A stretch of DNA of 64,000 nucleotides from a bacterium (GCA_023666335.1 JAMPCE010000008.1:1-64000), one strand, 5' to 3'; counted from the stretch's first letter, positions 47,095 to 56,812 are shown. The notes: generated by a model from the letters alone, not told the origin. Made by a program: numbers and translations.

Positions 47095-47889
47095 ATGAAA
47101 ATAGGATTTATCGGATTGGGAAACATGGCGCGCGCCATCATCGGCGGTATGCTGCGGGAGGGGATCGCGGCGAAAGAGGATATCCTTGGCTCTGCGAAGA
47201 CGCAGAAGACGCTTGACGCTGTGCGGGAGGAGTACGGCATCGGCGTGGAGGCGTCGAACCGACAAGTGGCAGCGGCGGCGGACGTGCTCATTCTGGCGGT
47301 GAAGCCCCAGTTTCTGGAAGACGTGATCGGGGAGATACGGGATGCGGTGAAAGACGGGGCGCTTGTGATCAGCATTGCCGCAGGCAAGACGCTGTCATGG
47401 CTGGCGCAGACTTTTGACAGACCGCTCGGGCTGGTGCGGTGTATGCCGAATACACCGGCTCTCGTCGGAGAGGGCTGTACCGGGCTCTGCGCAGACGATA
47501 TCGTGACGAAAGAGGAACTGGCGTACAGCCTGCGCCTGATGGGAAGCTTTGGCAAGGCGATCCTTGTGGAAGAGCGGCTGATGGATGCGGTAGGCGCGGT
47601 GAGCGGCTCTTCGCCCGCCTATGTCTTTCTGTTCATCGAGGCGATGGCGGATGCGGCGGTGGCGGCGGGAATGCCGCGCGGACAGGCTTACGAGTTTGCG
47701 GCGCAGGCGGTCTATGGCAGCGCGAAGCTTGTATTGGAGACGGGAAAACATCCCGGAGAATTGAAAGATATGGTCTGTTCTCCCGGCGGCACGACCATTG
47801 AGGGCGTGAAAGTGCTGGAGGAAGCGGGATTCCGCGGCGCGGTGATGGACGCGCTGCTCGCGGCGGTGGAGAAGTCGCGGCGGTTGTGA
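47095..47889 (+). CDS. proC: pyrroline-5-carboxylate reductase
   Basis: A 264-residue ProC, last step of proline synthesis (NAD(P)H reduction of pyrroline-5-carboxylate). IGFIGLGNMARAIIGGM is the Rossmann loop, AVKPQFLEDV and RCMPNTPALVGEG the middle signatures, and GSSPAYVFLFIEAMADAAVAAG with CSPGGTTIEGVKVLE the C-terminal signature. GGGAGGGATGAGGG supports the ATG at 47095. Confidence 0.96.
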   Translation: MKIGFIGLGNMARAIIGGMLREGIAAKEDILGSAKTQKTLDAVREEYGIGVEASNRQVAAAADVLILAVKPQFLEDVIGEIRDAVKDGALVISIAAGKTLSWLAQTFDRPLGLVRCMPNTPALVGEGCTGLCADDIVTKEELAYSLRLMGSFGKAILVEERLMDAVGAVSGSSPAYVFLFIEAMADAAVAAGMPRGQAYEFAAQAVYGSAKLVLETGKHPGELKDMVCSPGGTTIEGVKVLEEAGFRGAVMDALLAAVEKSRRL

Positions 47890-47967
47890 GCCGTGGCGGA
47901 ATATGTTGTGCCCTGTAGAAAAATAGTAACAAAATATTGAGATATTTCAGAGCCAAATTGTATAAAC

Positions 47968-47996
47968 TTGACAAAGAATAGCTGTTTTGCTAAAAT
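47968..47996 (+). promoter_or_regulatory. consensus-like promoter for the cell-wall hydrolase gene
   Basis: TTGACA at 47968-47973 and TAAAAT at 47991-47996 with a 17-bp spacer, giving a leader of about 78 bases. Confidence 0.7.
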
Positions 47997-48015
47997 AATC
48001 CATACTTAATCAAAC

Positions 48016-48032
48016 CGTAACAATTTTGTAAC
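48016..48032 (+). promoter_or_regulatory. WalR (YycF)-like binding box
   Basis: CGTAAC-N5-TGTAAC fits the published WalR consensus TGTWAH-N5-TGTWAH with one mismatch in the first half. It lies about 13 bases after the predicted transcript start of a cell-wall hydrolase gene, the kind of gene WalRK controls. Further GTAAC copies occur at 47927 and 48029. Confidence 0.45.
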
Positions 48033-48080
48033 AAAATTTTGATGTGTTTGGGAGTTATGGAGGAAGACGGAGGGGTGTAT

Positions 48081-49145
48081 ATGCTGAAAAGCTATCAACT
48101 TCTGTGCGCCGGGCTTATTCTTGGGATTTGTTTATGCGGTTTGTCTCTGGAAGTGCAGGCGAGCGGCGCGGAGCCGTTGGAACCCTTAAATGTGGGGATA
48201 TCCCAGATCGTGGACCCTACGGGGAAATCCGCGAATGCGGACGCGCTCCGAGAACTGACAGAGCTGTCAGAAGCGAATGGCGGACAGGCAAAGAAAGAGA
48301 CGGATCTGGTCATGGCAAATGTCCAGATCGCCCTGAACGTGCGCGAAGAAGCCGATGAAGAATCCGCCAAGGTAGGGCTGCTCTACAAGGACTGCGGCGG
48401 CAGGATATTGGAGAGGAAAGACGGCTGGACAAGACTGCGGAGCGGCGAGCTGGTGGGCTGGGCAAGCGACGATTACCTCCTGTTCGGGGAGGATGCGGAG
48501 GCTTTGGCGAACGATGTGGGCAACCTCATCGTGCAGATCGAGACGGAAACGCTCTGTGTGCGGGAGGAGCCGGAAGGCGAAGCGGCGGCAGTCGGTTTTA
48601 TTCCGCAGGACGGAGAACTTGAGATCATCGAAGTGCTCGATGAAGACTGGATCAGCGTGGATTATGAGGGAACGACGGGCTATGTCTCGGCGGAGTATGT
48701 GGATGTCGATTTCCACATCGACGAGGGCGAGACCATGATCGCGATCAAAAAGAGAGAAGAAGAGGAGCGGCAGGCGAAGCTGACGGCAAACCGCGGCGCT
48801 GTCGTGGTGGGCGGCGACGATACCAGACTTTTGGCGGCGCTGATCTACTGTGAGGCGGGCATCGAGACCTACAACGGTAAGCTGGCGGTGGGCGCGGTGG
48901 TCATGAACCGTGTCAGGAGCGCGGCTTATCCGAATACAGTATCAGGTGTTATTTTTGCATCAGGGCAGTTTACGCCCGCGATGAACGGCAAGGTGGCAAG
49001 AGTTTACGGCGGCGACATTCCGGAGAGCTGCTGGGAGGCGGCGCGGGCTGCCATCAACGGGGAGACCAATGTCGGCGGCGCGACCCATTTCAGGCGGGCA
49101 GGGAACCATGACGGACTGCTGATCGACAGACAAGTGTTTTGGTAG
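48081..49145 (+). CDS. secreted cell-wall hydrolase (SleB/CwlJ-type) with two SH3 domains
   Basis: A 354-residue exported protein. Signal peptide of about 26 residues (LLCAGLILGICLCGLSLEVQA), a charged stretch, two bacterial SH3-like domains (IALNVREEADEESAKVGLL and TLCVREEPEGEAAAVGFI as openers), then a Hydrolase_2 domain (LLAALIYCEAGIETYNG, AVGAVVMNRVRS, ATHFRR) with the catalytic-type Glu in YCEAG. Related enzymes are lytic transglycosylases active in spore germination or vegetative wall turnover. GGAGGGG supports the ATG at 48081; the longer frame to 48039 has no ribosome site. Confidence 0.9.
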   Translation: MLKSYQLLCAGLILGICLCGLSLEVQASGAEPLEPLNVGISQIVDPTGKSANADALRELTELSEANGGQAKKETDLVMANVQIALNVREEADEESAKVGLLYKDCGGRILERKDGWTRLRSGELVGWASDDYLLFGEDAEALANDVGNLIVQIETETLCVREEPEGEAAAVGFIPQDGELEIIEVLDEDWISVDYEGTTGYVSAEYVDVDFHIDEGETMIAIKKREEEERQAKLTANRGAVVVGGDDTRLLAALIYCEAGIETYNGKLAVGAVVMNRVRSAAYPNTVSGVIFASGQFTPAMNGKVARVYGGDIPESCWEAARAAINGETNVGGATHFRRAGNHDGLLIDRQVFW

Positions 49146-49164
49146 TGTCGCAGGGAGGAGTAAT

Positions 49165-49608
49165 ATGTATTTGAATATGACGATGGTATGGCTGGCGGTC
49201 CTGGTGCTGCTGGTGGTCATAGAACTTTTGACAATGGGGCTGACGACGATCTGGTTTGCCGGCGGCGCGCTGGCGGCTACGCTCGCGTCCCTGCTGGGAA
49301 TGCCCCTGACGGTTCAGATCGTCCTGTTTTTGGTGGTATCGGGGCTGCTCCTGTTCTTTACAAGACCCATCGCAGTCAAGTATTTCAATAAAGACAGAGT
49401 CCGCACCAACGCGGAGAGTCTGGTAGGGCGGCAGGCGATCGTGATCAGCGAGATCGACAATCTGCAAGGCATCGGTCAGGTCAATGTAGGCGGGATGGAG
49501 TGGTCCGCCAGAAGCAGGGACGAGAACATCACGCTGCCCGTGGGCGCGGTGGTGGTCGTGCTGGCGATCGACGGGGTCAAACTGATCGTAGAAGAGAAAC
49601 ACCAATAA
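49165..49608 (+). CDS. NfeD-like membrane protein
   Basis: A 147-residue short NfeD: two to three membrane helices in the first 70 residues (WLAVLVLLVVIELLTMGL, ALAATLASLLGMPLTVQIVLFLVVSGLLLFF), then a small OB-fold domain (LVGRQAIVISEIDNL, GQVNVGGMEWSARS). NfeD proteins pair with SPFH/stomatin proteins in membrane microdomains, and the next gene encodes one. GGGAGGAG precedes the ATG. Confidence 0.9.
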   Translation: MYLNMTMVWLAVLVLLVVIELLTMGLTTIWFAGGALAATLASLLGMPLTVQIVLFLVVSGLLLFFTRPIAVKYFNKDRVRTNAESLVGRQAIVISEIDNLQGIGQVNVGGMEWSARSRDENITLPVGAVVVVLAIDGVKLIVEEKHQ

Positions 49609-49644
49609 ATAACGTATGTAATTAAAATGGAGGAGGAACGAACA

Positions 49645-50565
49645 ATGGGTGGAGTCATTGCATTTCTGGTATTATTGATTCTTGTGGTGCTGGTGTTGAT
49701 GTCCTGCATCAAGATCGTGCCGCAGGCGCACGCGTATGTGATAGAACGTCTTGGCGCGTACCAGCAGACATGGTCTGTCGGTCTGCACATCAAGGCGCCT
49801 TTTATCGACACGGTGGCAAAACGGGTGAACTTAAAAGAGCAGGTGGTGGATTTCGCGCCCCAGCCCGTGATCACGAAAGATAACGTTACCATGCGGATCG
49901 ACACGGTGGTCTTTTTCCAGATCACGGACCCGAAGCTTTTCGCCTACGGGGTGGAGAATCCGATCATGGCGATCGAGAATTTGACGGCTACGACCTTAAG
50001 AAATATCATCGGTGAGATGGAACTGGACCAGACGCTGACGTCGCGTGAGGTCATCAACACAAAGATGCGGGCATCCTTGGATATCGCGACCGATCCCTGG
50101 GGCATCAAAGTGAACCGCGTAGAGTTAAAGAACATCATCCCGCCTGCGGCGATCCAGGATGCGATGGAGAAGCAGATGAAAGCAGAGCGTGAGCGCCGTG
50201 AGGCGATTCTTCGTGCCGAGGGTGAGAAAAAGTCTACCATCCTTGTGGCGGAAGGGCAGAAAGAGTCGGCGATCCTGGAGGCGGAGGCGGAGAAGCAGTC
50301 CGCGATCCTTAGAGCCGAGGCGCAGAAAGAAAAGATGATCCGCGAGGCGGAGGGTGAAGCGGAAGCGATCCTCAAGGTGCAGCAGGCAACGGCGGACGGT
50401 ATCCGTATGATCCGTGAGGCGGGAGCCGACGAGGCAGTCCTTAAGATCAAGAGTCTGGAAGCCTTTGAGCGAGCAGCCGACGGGCAGGCGACGAAGATCA
50501 TCATTCCCTCGGAGATCCAGGGGATTGCAGGTCTTGCGGCATCCGCAAAAGAGATTCTGAAATAG
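49645..50565 (+). CDS. SPFH/stomatin-like membrane protein (QmcA type)
   Basis: A 306-residue SPFH protein with an N-terminal membrane helix (IAFLVLLILVVLVLMSCI), the band-7 domain (IVPQAHAYVIERLGAYQQTW, LKEQVVDFAPQPVITKDNV, RNIIGEMELDQTLTSRE) and a long Ala/Glu coiled coil (about 185-265, with the ESAILEAEAEKQSAILRAEA repeat). It forms membrane oligomers with the NfeD protein. GGAGGAGG precedes the ATG at 49645; an ATG at 49627 would sit within that ribosome site. Confidence 0.93.
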   Translation: MGGVIAFLVLLILVVLVLMSCIKIVPQAHAYVIERLGAYQQTWSVGLHIKAPFIDTVAKRVNLKEQVVDFAPQPVITKDNVTMRIDTVVFFQITDPKLFAYGVENPIMAIENLTATTLRNIIGEMELDQTLTSREVINTKMRASLDIATDPWGIKVNRVELKNIIPPAAIQDAMEKQMKAERERREAILRAEGEKKSTILVAEGQKESAILEAEAEKQSAILRAEAQKEKMIREAEGEAEAILKVQQATADGIRMIREAGADEAVLKIKSLEAFERAADGQATKIIIPSEIQGIAGLAASAKEILK

Positions 50566-50570
50566 ATTAA

Positions 50571-50584
50571 ATAACATATGTTAT
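50571..50584. promoter_or_regulatory. 14-bp palindrome between SPFH and argF genes
   Basis: ATAACATATGTTAT is perfectly self-complementary, 5 bases after the SPFH stop. A near copy (ATAACGTATGTAAT) lies in the previous gap at about 49611. Either may be an operator or chance. Confidence 0.3.
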
Positions 50585-50600
50585 CAATGGAGACGGCGGC

Positions 50601-51596
50601 ATGGACTTAAAGGGACGGCATTTTTTGAAGCTGCTTGATTTTACGCCGGAGGAGATCCTCTATCTGGTGGATGTGGCGGCGGACTTAAAAGAGAAAAAAA
50701 AGAAAGGGATTCCGGTGGACGTCCTGCGGGGAAAGAACGTTGCCCTGATCTTTGAGAAGACGAGCACCAGGACCCGCTGCGCGTTCGAAGTGGCGGCGCA
50801 CGATCTGGGTATGGGCACTACCTATCTGGATCCGGTGGCTTCCCAGATCGGTAAGAAAGAGAGCATTGCGGACACGGCGCGGGTGCTGGGACGTATGTTT
50901 GAGGGCATCGAATACAGGGGCTTTGGGCAGGATATCGTGGAGGAGATCGCAAAATACGCAGGTGTGCCTGTATGGAACGGTCTGACCAACGAGTTTCATC
51001 CCACACAGATGCTTGCTGACCTTCTCACGATACGGGAACATTTCGGCAGGCTGTCCGGCATCCGCCTGACCTATCTGGGGGATGCGCGCTACAATACGGG
51101 CAATTCCCTGATGGTCATGTGCGCAAAGATGGGGATGCACTTTACCGCCTGCACGAACCGAACGTATTTTCCGGACGAGGCGCTCATAAAGACCTGTCAG
51201 GGGATCGCGCAGCAGACAGGCGGACAAATCCGCCTGACGGAAGATGTGAGTGAGGGCGCGGCGGGCGCCGACGTGATCTGTACGGATGTCTGGGTGTCTA
51301 TGGGCGAGCCGCCCGAGATCTGGGAGGAGCGCTTAAAAGACCTTGCGCCTTATCAGGTCAATGCAAAAGTGATGGCGCTTGCGGATAAGGGTGCGGTCTT
51401 CATGCACTGTCTTCCGGCATTCCACGACCACAACACGGGCATCGGGAAAGAGATCGGCGAGCGGTACGGCATGGCGGAACTGGAAGTGACAGACGAAGTC
51501 TTCGAGTCGCCGCAGTCCGTGGTATTCGACGAGGCGGAGAATCGGATGCACACGATAAAAGCAGTTATGTTGACCACATTGGGCGGAAAAGTGTGA
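50601..51596 (+). CDS. argF: ornithine carbamoyltransferase
   Basis: A 331-residue carbamoyltransferase. [14 protein letters not shown] binds carbamoyl phosphate, [17 protein letters not shown] and [14 protein letters not shown] are standard, and [10 protein letters not shown] is the ornithine-specific HCLP motif. It converts ornithine to citrulline, either for arginine synthesis or, reversed, in arginine breakdown; no arcA or arcC lies nearby. The biotin ligase gene overlaps its stop by 4 bp. Confidence 0.96.
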   Translation: MDLKGRHFLKLLDFTPEEILYLVDVAADLKEKKKKGIPVDVLRGKNVALIFEKTSTRTRCAFEVAAHDLGMGTTYLDPVASQIGKKESIADTARVLGRMFEGIEYRGFGQDIVEEIAKYAGVPVWNGLTNEFHPTQMLADLLTIREHFGRLSGIRLTYLGDARYNTGNSLMVMCAKMGMHFTACTNRTYFPDEALIKTCQGIAQQTGGQIRLTEDVSEGAAGADVICTDVWVSMGEPPEIWEERLKDLAPYQVNAKVMALADKGAVFMHCLPAFHDHNTGIGKEIGERYGMAELEVTDEVFESPQSVVFDEAENRMHTIKAVMLTTLGGKV

Positions 51597-52441
51597 GCGA
51601 ACCGATGAAAAGTGCGAAAGATATTCTCACAGGGAGCAGGATCGCGGACGGTCTCGCCACAAAATGGGCGGGCTGCAAACTTTATTGTTACGAGGAAACG
51701 GGTTCCACCAACGACGATGCGAAACGCTGCGGCGAGGCGGGGGATCCTCACGGCACGGTGGTGACGGCGGATTTCCAGAATGCGGGAAAGGGCCGCAGAG
51801 GGCGGTCCTGGCGGACAAACCCGGGTACGGCGCTCACATTCAGCATCTTGCTGCGCCCCTCTTTTTCGGCGGAGCGGGCTTCCATGATCACGCTGGTGAT
51901 GGCGCTTGCCGTGGCGGAGGCACTGGAGAAAATTTTGCAGAACAAGGCGGCTGTGACGATCAAGTGGCCAAACGATATCGTGGTAAATCGTAAAAAAATA
52001 TGCGGAATATTGACAGAGATGACCGTGGAGACAAAGCAGGACAAGATCGCGTATCTGGTGGTTGGCGTCGGCATCAATGTCAACAACGTAAGCCCGGAGG
52101 AATTTCCGGAACAGATCCGGCAGACGGCTGCTTCCCTGCGGATCGAGACCGGGCGGCGCGTCGATCGGACGGCGCTTTTGCAGGATGTGCTGCGCCGTTT
52201 TGAGAAGTTTTATCAGGTCTTTTTGGAGACGCTGGATCTCTCCGTTTTGCGGGAGGGGTATCAGACCCGCCTGCAGGGCATGGGAGAGGAAGTGCGCGTG
52301 CTGGATCCTGCGGGGGAGTACACGGGCGTATCCAGGGGGATCGACGACAGGGGAGAGCTGATCGTGGAGCGGGCGGACGGAGAACGCGTGGCGGTCTATG
52401 CCGGAGAAGTGTCGGTCAGGGGACTTTACAGTTATGTCTAA
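51593..52441 (+). CDS. birA: biotin--[acetyl-CoA-carboxylase] ligase
   Basis: A 282-residue biotin protein ligase with [28 protein letters not shown] and VGVGINVNN, and a C-terminal SH3-like domain ([19 protein letters not shown]). There is no N-terminal winged-helix domain, so it is a class I enzyme that attaches biotin but cannot repress biotin genes. The start is the GTG at 51593 (GTGA overlap with argF) or the ATG at 51605. Confidence 0.93.
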   Translation: MSEPMKSAKDILTGSRIADGLATKWAGCKLYCYEETGSTNDDAKRCGEAGDPHGTVVTADFQNAGKGRRGRSWRTNPGTALTFSILLRPSFSAERASMITLVMALAVAEALEKILQNKAAVTIKWPNDIVVNRKKICGILTEMTVETKQDKIAYLVVGVGINVNNVSPEEFPEQIRQTAASLRIETGRRVDRTALLQDVLRRFEKFYQVFLETLDLSVLREGYQTRLQGMGEEVRVLDPAGEYTGVSRGIDDRGELIVERADGERVAVYAGEVSVRGLYSYV

Positions 52442-52772
52442 GGAGAACAGAGTCGTGCTCTGCGGCGCGAATGCCTATGAGCAGAAATATTATTTCAACG
52501 AGCAGTTTGCGAAGATCCCACAGTCCATTCAGGAGGAGCTTCATGTGATCTGCGTCCTGTTTACGGAGGAAGTGGGCGGCGTTTTCACCATTGTCTTTGA
52601 GGAGGACGGCAGCATTTCGCTCGAGACGGACGCCGAGGAGGACGATCTGCTCTACGATGAGATCAGCAGTGGTCTTCTGGTGGGAGAGATCCGCAGGAAC
52701 AGGCAGGAACTGCTGGAAGCTTTGCAGCTTTATTACAGGGTGTTTATTTTACATGAGGATATCGGGGAATGA
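52434..52772 (+). CDS. small conserved protein, DUF6145-like
   Basis: A 112-residue soluble acidic protein. [22 protein letters not shown], the ICVLFTEEVGGVFTIVFEEDG strand pair and EIRRNRQELLEALQLYY match what I recall as DUF6145, a family from this gene neighbourhood in Lachnospiraceae. Function unknown. The ATG at 52434 overlaps the birA stop by 8 bp and its own stop overlaps dusB by 4 bp, so it is embedded in the operon. Confidence 0.75.
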   Translation: MSKENRVVLCGANAYEQKYYFNEQFAKIPQSIQEELHVICVLFTEEVGGVFTIVFEEDGSISLETDAEEDDLLYDEISSGLLVGEIRRNRQELLEALQLYYRVFILHEDIGE

Positions 52773-53740
52773 GTTGTCTGTTAAAGCCGCTGACGATCGG
52801 CGGCGTGACGTTCAAAAATAATCTCATACTGGCTCCTATGGCAGGCGTGACGGACCTGCCTTTTCGTTTGCTGTGCAGTGAGCAGGGGGCGGGGCTTGTC
52901 TGTATGGAGATGGTGAGCGCCAAGGCGATCCTTTACGGGAACCGGAATACCGAGGGGCTTCTTGCGATCGATTCTCGGGAAGGTCCGGTGTCCCTGCAGC
53001 TTTTCGGTTCCGATCCGAAGATTGTAAGCGGGATGGCGGCACGCATCGAGGAGCGCCCCTTTGCGGCGCTGGATCTGAATATGGGGTGCCCCGTGCCGAA
53101 GATCGTGAACAACGGCGAGGGTTCCGCTTTGATGCGCGAGCCGAAACTGGCGGGCGAGATCATTGCCGCCACGGTAAAAGCCGTGAAAAAGCCCGTTACC
53201 GTAAAGATCCGCAAGGGGTTTGACGCAGAACACGTCAATGCGGTGGAGATCGCGAAGATCGCGGAGGACGCGGGAGCCGCCGCCGTGGCGGTGCACGGCA
53301 GGACCAGAGAACAGTTTTACAGCGGGCAGGCGGACTGGGAGATCATTGCCAGAGTGAAAGAGGCGGTCTCCATTCCCGTCATCGGAAACGGCGATGTTAC
53401 AGACGGAGAGAGCGCCCGCAGGATGCTTTCGGAGACAAAGTGCGATGCCGTCATGATCGGACGAGCCGCCAGAGGGAATCCCTGGCTGTTTCGGGAGATC
53501 GCCGCGTTCCTTACGGACGGGCGGACGCTGCCTGCACCGTCTCCGGAAGAAAAAAAGGAGATGATCCTGCGCCATGCCGCGCTCCAGCTTGCCGTCAAGG
53601 GGGAGTACACGGGCGTGCGCGAGATGCGCAAGCACCTGTCCTGGTACACGGCGGGGATGCCGCACTCCGCAAGCTTAAGAGGCAGGGTCAATCAGGCGGA
53701 AAGTTTTGAAGAGATCGAGCGTCTGGTGGAATCCCTGTGA
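52769..53740 (+). CDS. dusB: tRNA-dihydrouridine synthase
   Basis: A 323-residue FMN enzyme that reduces uridine to dihydrouridine in tRNA. LAPMAGVTDLPFRLLCSEQGAG, DLNMGCPVPKIVNNGEG with the catalytic Cys, VHGRTREQFYSGQADWE and VIGNGDV are the family's signatures, and the C-terminal helical tRNA-binding domain includes MRKHLSWY. The length matches the DusB subgroup. Confidence 0.95.
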   Translation: MSCLLKPLTIGGVTFKNNLILAPMAGVTDLPFRLLCSEQGAGLVCMEMVSAKAILYGNRNTEGLLAIDSREGPVSLQLFGSDPKIVSGMAARIEERPFAALDLNMGCPVPKIVNNGEGSALMREPKLAGEIIAATVKAVKKPVTVKIRKGFDAEHVNAVEIAKIAEDAGAAAVAVHGRTREQFYSGQADWEIIARVKEAVSIPVIGNGDVTDGESARRMLSETKCDAVMIGRAARGNPWLFREIAAFLTDGRTLPAPSPEEKKEMILRHAALQLAVKGEYTGVREMRKHLSWYTAGMPHSASLRGRVNQAESFEEIERLVESL

Positions 53741-53793
53741 GCCGCCCTGCATATACTGTCTCAGAGAAGACGTAAATATCGGGTGTTATTAAA

Positions 53794-54642
53794 TTGGAGA
53801 GCCTGCTTTATTTTCATCCTGCCCCGGAGGGGATGTATCAAAAGAACGCCGCCAGGAGACACTGGTGGCAGGACGCCGGACTCATGACGCGGGAGCTGCC
53901 CGCGAAGGAGCGGGAGCCTTTTTTTCTGCTGGTGGACTGCCCTGTGCCGCCCTATTATTATAAAAGGCAGCCGTGGCAGCCTGATGTCCTGTCGGCATGT
54001 ATGACGGACGCGGTGCACGGCGCGCGCGGAATGGTGGATGCGTGGCTGCATCCTGAAATTATGACACTTATGTCGGAAAATTACAGGAGGCGGTGGGAGA
54101 CGGCTCCCGACACGGCTGGTCGGCTTTTGGCATGTCTGCTCGCCGTCTCTGCGGCGGATCGGATCAGGGAGAGCGGCGAGGCGGCGGTACTTTTGGGGAA
54201 GCCCTCCGATACGCTGTGGCAGATCGAGATGACGGGAAAGATCCTTGCGCCGTATCTGCCCAGGATCAACCGCCTCGCCTTTTTCTATGAGGAGACGGAG
54301 GGCGTGGATCTCTGGGAGGAGGCGGCGGACAGTCTGGAAACTTACAGTTATGAGTACGGCATTACGCCTGCCCTTGTGCCCTACCGGACAAACGGCGGGA
54401 AGACGGCGGGCGCCGGAAACAGGCAGGCGGGCGGTCGTGTCGGCAGCGGCTTGATCTTAGATCTGGGCGCGCCTGTGGACGGATGCCGCTTACAAGGCGT
54501 GGAGCGGGCTGTCTATGTGGATCTTACGGGGAGCGCCGCAAAGGAGCGGAAATGTCTTGCAAAAAGCGGACGGATTCTCTATGTTTCGCCCCTGAAATAC
54601 CTTGACACTGCGGTGAAAAGTGAGTATGATAGAACAATGTGA
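53794..54642 (+). CDS. hypothetical protein, about 282 residues
   Basis: I do not recognise this soluble protein. It has no signal peptide or membrane helix. PEGMYQKNAARRHWW, VDCPVPPYYYKRQPWQPDVL and RAVYVDLTGSAAKERKCL are its most distinctive stretches, and a Gly-rich insert lies at about 205-225. The frame opens with TTG at 53794, for which the ribosome site is poor; an ATG at 53833 has GGAGGGG too close. The position between dusB and greA and the clean open frame argue that it is real. The greA promoter lies inside its last 45 bp. Confidence 0.6.
   Translation: MESLLYFHPAPEGMYQKNAARRHWWQDAGLMTRELPAKEREPFFLLVDCPVPPYYYKRQPWQPDVLSACMTDAVHGARGMVDAWLHPEIMTLMSENYRRRWETAPDTAGRLLACLLAVSAADRIRESGEAAVLLGKPSDTLWQIEMTGKILAPYLPRINRLAFFYEETEGVDLWEEAADSLETYSYEYGITPALVPYRTNGGKTAGAGNRQAGGRVGSGLILDLGAPVDGCRLQGVERAVYVDLTGSAAKERKCLAKSGRILYVSPLKYLDTAVKSEYDRTM
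54602..54630 (+). promoter_or_regulatory. consensus promoter for greA
   Basis: TTGACA at 54602-54607 and TATGAT at 54625-54630 with a 17-bp spacer, located within the 3' end of the preceding gene and about 85 bases before the greA start. Confidence 0.65.
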
Positions 54643-54721
54643 AATGCGAAAGACCTGAGTAGATCAGACATTATGAGAATGCGTATTGAGCGTATTGAAT
54701 AGAGGGAAAGGATGAATTGCC

Positions 54722-55204
54722 ATGCATGAGAAGAAAAACATCTTAACGTATGAGGGTCTCCGAAAGTACGAGGACGAACTCCATGACTTAAAGGTGGTAA
54801 AGCGAAAAGAAGTGGCGCAGAAGATCAAGGAAGCCAGGGAGCAGGGAGACCTCTCCGAGAACGCGGAGTACGACGCGGCAAAGGACGAACAGCGCGACAT
54901 CGAAGCCAGGATCGAAGAACTGGAGAAGATCCTCAAGAATGCCGAGGTCGTGGTGGAGGACGAGGTGGATCTGGACAAGATCAACATCGGCTGCCAGGTG
55001 AAGATCCTCGATCTGGAGTATAAGGAAGAGATGGAGTATAAGATCGTCGGTTCCACCGAGGCAAACAGCCTGGAGGGGAAGATATCCAACGAGTCTCCGG
55101 TCGGCAAGGCGCTGATCGGCAGCAAGGTCGGAGAGACCGTGGAAGTGGAGACACAGGCGGGCATCCTCCGCTATCAGGTGTTGGAGATCCAGCGGTCTAA
55201 CTAA
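54722..55204 (+). CDS. greA: transcript cleavage factor GreA
   Basis: A 160-residue GreA. The N-terminal coiled coil carries the acidic tip [15 protein letters not shown], which enters the RNA polymerase channel to stimulate cleavage of backtracked RNA; the C-terminal FKBP-like domain has [29 protein letters not shown] precedes the ATG. lysS follows after 34 bp, a common pairing. Confidence 0.96.
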   Translation: MHEKKNILTYEGLRKYEDELHDLKVVKRKEVAQKIKEAREQGDLSENAEYDAAKDEQRDIEARIEELEKILKNAEVVVEDEVDLDKINIGCQVKILDLEYKEEMEYKIVGSTEANSLEGKISNESPVGKALIGSKVGETVEVETQAGILRYQVLEIQRSN

Positions 55205-55238
55205 GGCGTCAGAGGGAAACGAGAGAGAGGAAGATACG

Positions 55239-56714
55239 ATGGCGGAGGCGCAGAATCAGGATAGCAAACAGCTTTTGAAAGTCAGACGGGAGAAACTTGC
55301 CGCTTTGCAGGAGGCGGGAAAAGACCCTTTTCGGATCACAAAGTACGATGTGACGCATCACAGTCAGGAGATCAGGGATCAGTTTGATGCGCTGGAGGGA
55401 AAGACGGTCTCCGTTGCGGGCCGTGTGATGAGCAAGCGCGTCATGGGAAAGGCGTCTTTCTGCAATGTGCAGGATCTGCAGGGCAGCATCCAGTCTTATG
55501 TGGCGAGGGACAGCATCGGGGAAGAGCCTTATGCGGATTTCAAAAAATATGACGTGGGTGACATTGTCGGCATCGAAGGGAAAGTCTTTAAGACCAAAAC
55601 GGGCGAGATCTCGGTCCATGCAGAAAAAGTGACACTCCTGTCAAAAAGTTTGCAGATCCTGCCGGAGAAATATCACGGTCTGGTGAATACCGATATCCGT
55701 TACCGTCAGCGTTATACCGACCTCATCATGAACGAGGATGTAAAAAAGACCTTTGTGGCGCGCTCGAAGATCATCAGCGCCATCAGGCGGTATCTGGACG
55801 ATCAGGGTTTTCTGGAGGTGGAGACCCCGATGCTTGTCGCAAATGCGGGCGGCGCGGCGGCGAGACCTTTCGAGACCCACTATAACGCGCTGGACGAGGA
55901 TGTGAAGCTGCGCATCTCTCTGGAATTATACTTAAAACGGCTGATCGTGGGCGGCATGGAGCGCGTCTATGAGATCGGCAGAGTGTTCCGCAACGAGGGG
56001 CTGGACGCAAGACACAATCCGGAGTTTACCCTGATGGAGCTGTATCAGGCATACACCGATTACAACGGCATGATGGATCTGACCGAGAATATGTTCCGCC
56101 ATGTGGCGAAAGAAGTCTGCGGCACGACACTGATCCCCTATCAAGGCGAGCAGATCGATCTGGGAAAGCCTTTCGAGCGCATCACGATGGTGGAGGCGGT
56201 GAAAAAATATGCGGGCGTTGATTTTGACGCCGTGGCGGATACCGAAGCCGCGAAGAAGCTTGCGGACGAGAAAGGCGTGCACTACGAGGCGCGCCATACA
56301 AAGGGCGATATCATAAACCTTTTCTTTGAGGAGTTTGTGGAGGAGCATCTGGTGCAGCCGACCTTTGTGACAGACCACCCCGTAGAGATCTCGCCCCTCA
56401 CGAAGAGAAAGCCGGACAAGCCGGAGTATGTGGAGCGGTTCGAGCTGTTCATCACCGCCAGGGAGATGTGCAACGCCTACTCGGAGCTGAACGACCCCAT
56501 CGACCAGAGAGAGCGCTTCAAGGCGCAGGAAGCCGCGCTCGCGGCGGGGGACGAGGAAGCCAACACCACGGACGAGGACTTCATGAACGCGCTGGAGATC
56601 GGGATGCCCCCGACGGGCGGCATCGGCTACGGCATCGACAGACTGGTGATGCTGCTCACGGATTCCCCTGCGATTCGGGATGTACTGCTGTTCCCGACGT
56701 TAAAAAGCCTGTAA
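55239..56714 (+). CDS. lysS: lysyl-tRNA synthetase, class II
   Basis: A 491-residue class II LysRS. N-terminal OB fold ([22 protein letters not shown]), then motif 2 [23 protein letters not shown] and motif 3 [27 protein letters not shown]. All catalytic motifs intact. GAGAGGAAG precedes the ATG. Confidence 0.97.
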   Translation: MAEAQNQDSKQLLKVRREKLAALQEAGKDPFRITKYDVTHHSQEIRDQFDALEGKTVSVAGRVMSKRVMGKASFCNVQDLQGSIQSYVARDSIGEEPYADFKKYDVGDIVGIEGKVFKTKTGEISVHAEKVTLLSKSLQILPEKYHGLVNTDIRYRQRYTDLIMNEDVKKTFVARSKIISAIRRYLDDQGFLEVETPMLVANAGGAAARPFETHYNALDEDVKLRISLELYLKRLIVGGMERVYEIGRVFRNEGLDARHNPEFTLMELYQAYTDYNGMMDLTENMFRHVAKEVCGTTLIPYQGEQIDLGKPFERITMVEAVKKYAGVDFDAVADTEAAKKLADEKGVHYEARHTKGDIINLFFEEFVEEHLVQPTFVTDHPVEISPLTKRKPDKPEYVERFELFITAREMCNAYSELNDPIDQRERFKAQEAALAAGDEEANTTDEDFMNALEIGMPPTGGIGYGIDRLVMLLTDSPAIRDVLLFPTLKSL

Positions 56715-56736
56715 AAGAAATCGAGGAAAGAAAATC

Positions 56737-56784
56737 AGCCTCTCTTTTTTGTGGAAGATGACGAAAAGGAGAGGCTTGCTTTTT
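56737..56784 (+). terminator. terminator after lysS
   Basis: AGCCTCTC (56737-56744) pairs perfectly with GAGAGGCT (56769-56776) across a 24-base loop, followed by TGCTTTTT. The stem's left arm runs into TTTTTT, so the hairpin may work on both strands. Confidence 0.65.
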
Positions 56785-56812
56785 GGCGCGAGAATGGTAA
56801 ACTGGATATGAT
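56783..56812 (+). promoter_or_regulatory. promoter for the surface protein-sortase operon
   Basis: TTGGCG at 56783-56788 and TATGAT at 56807-56812 with an 18-bp spacer, directly after the lysS terminator. It rules out starts upstream of about 56818 for the surface protein. Confidence 0.45.
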
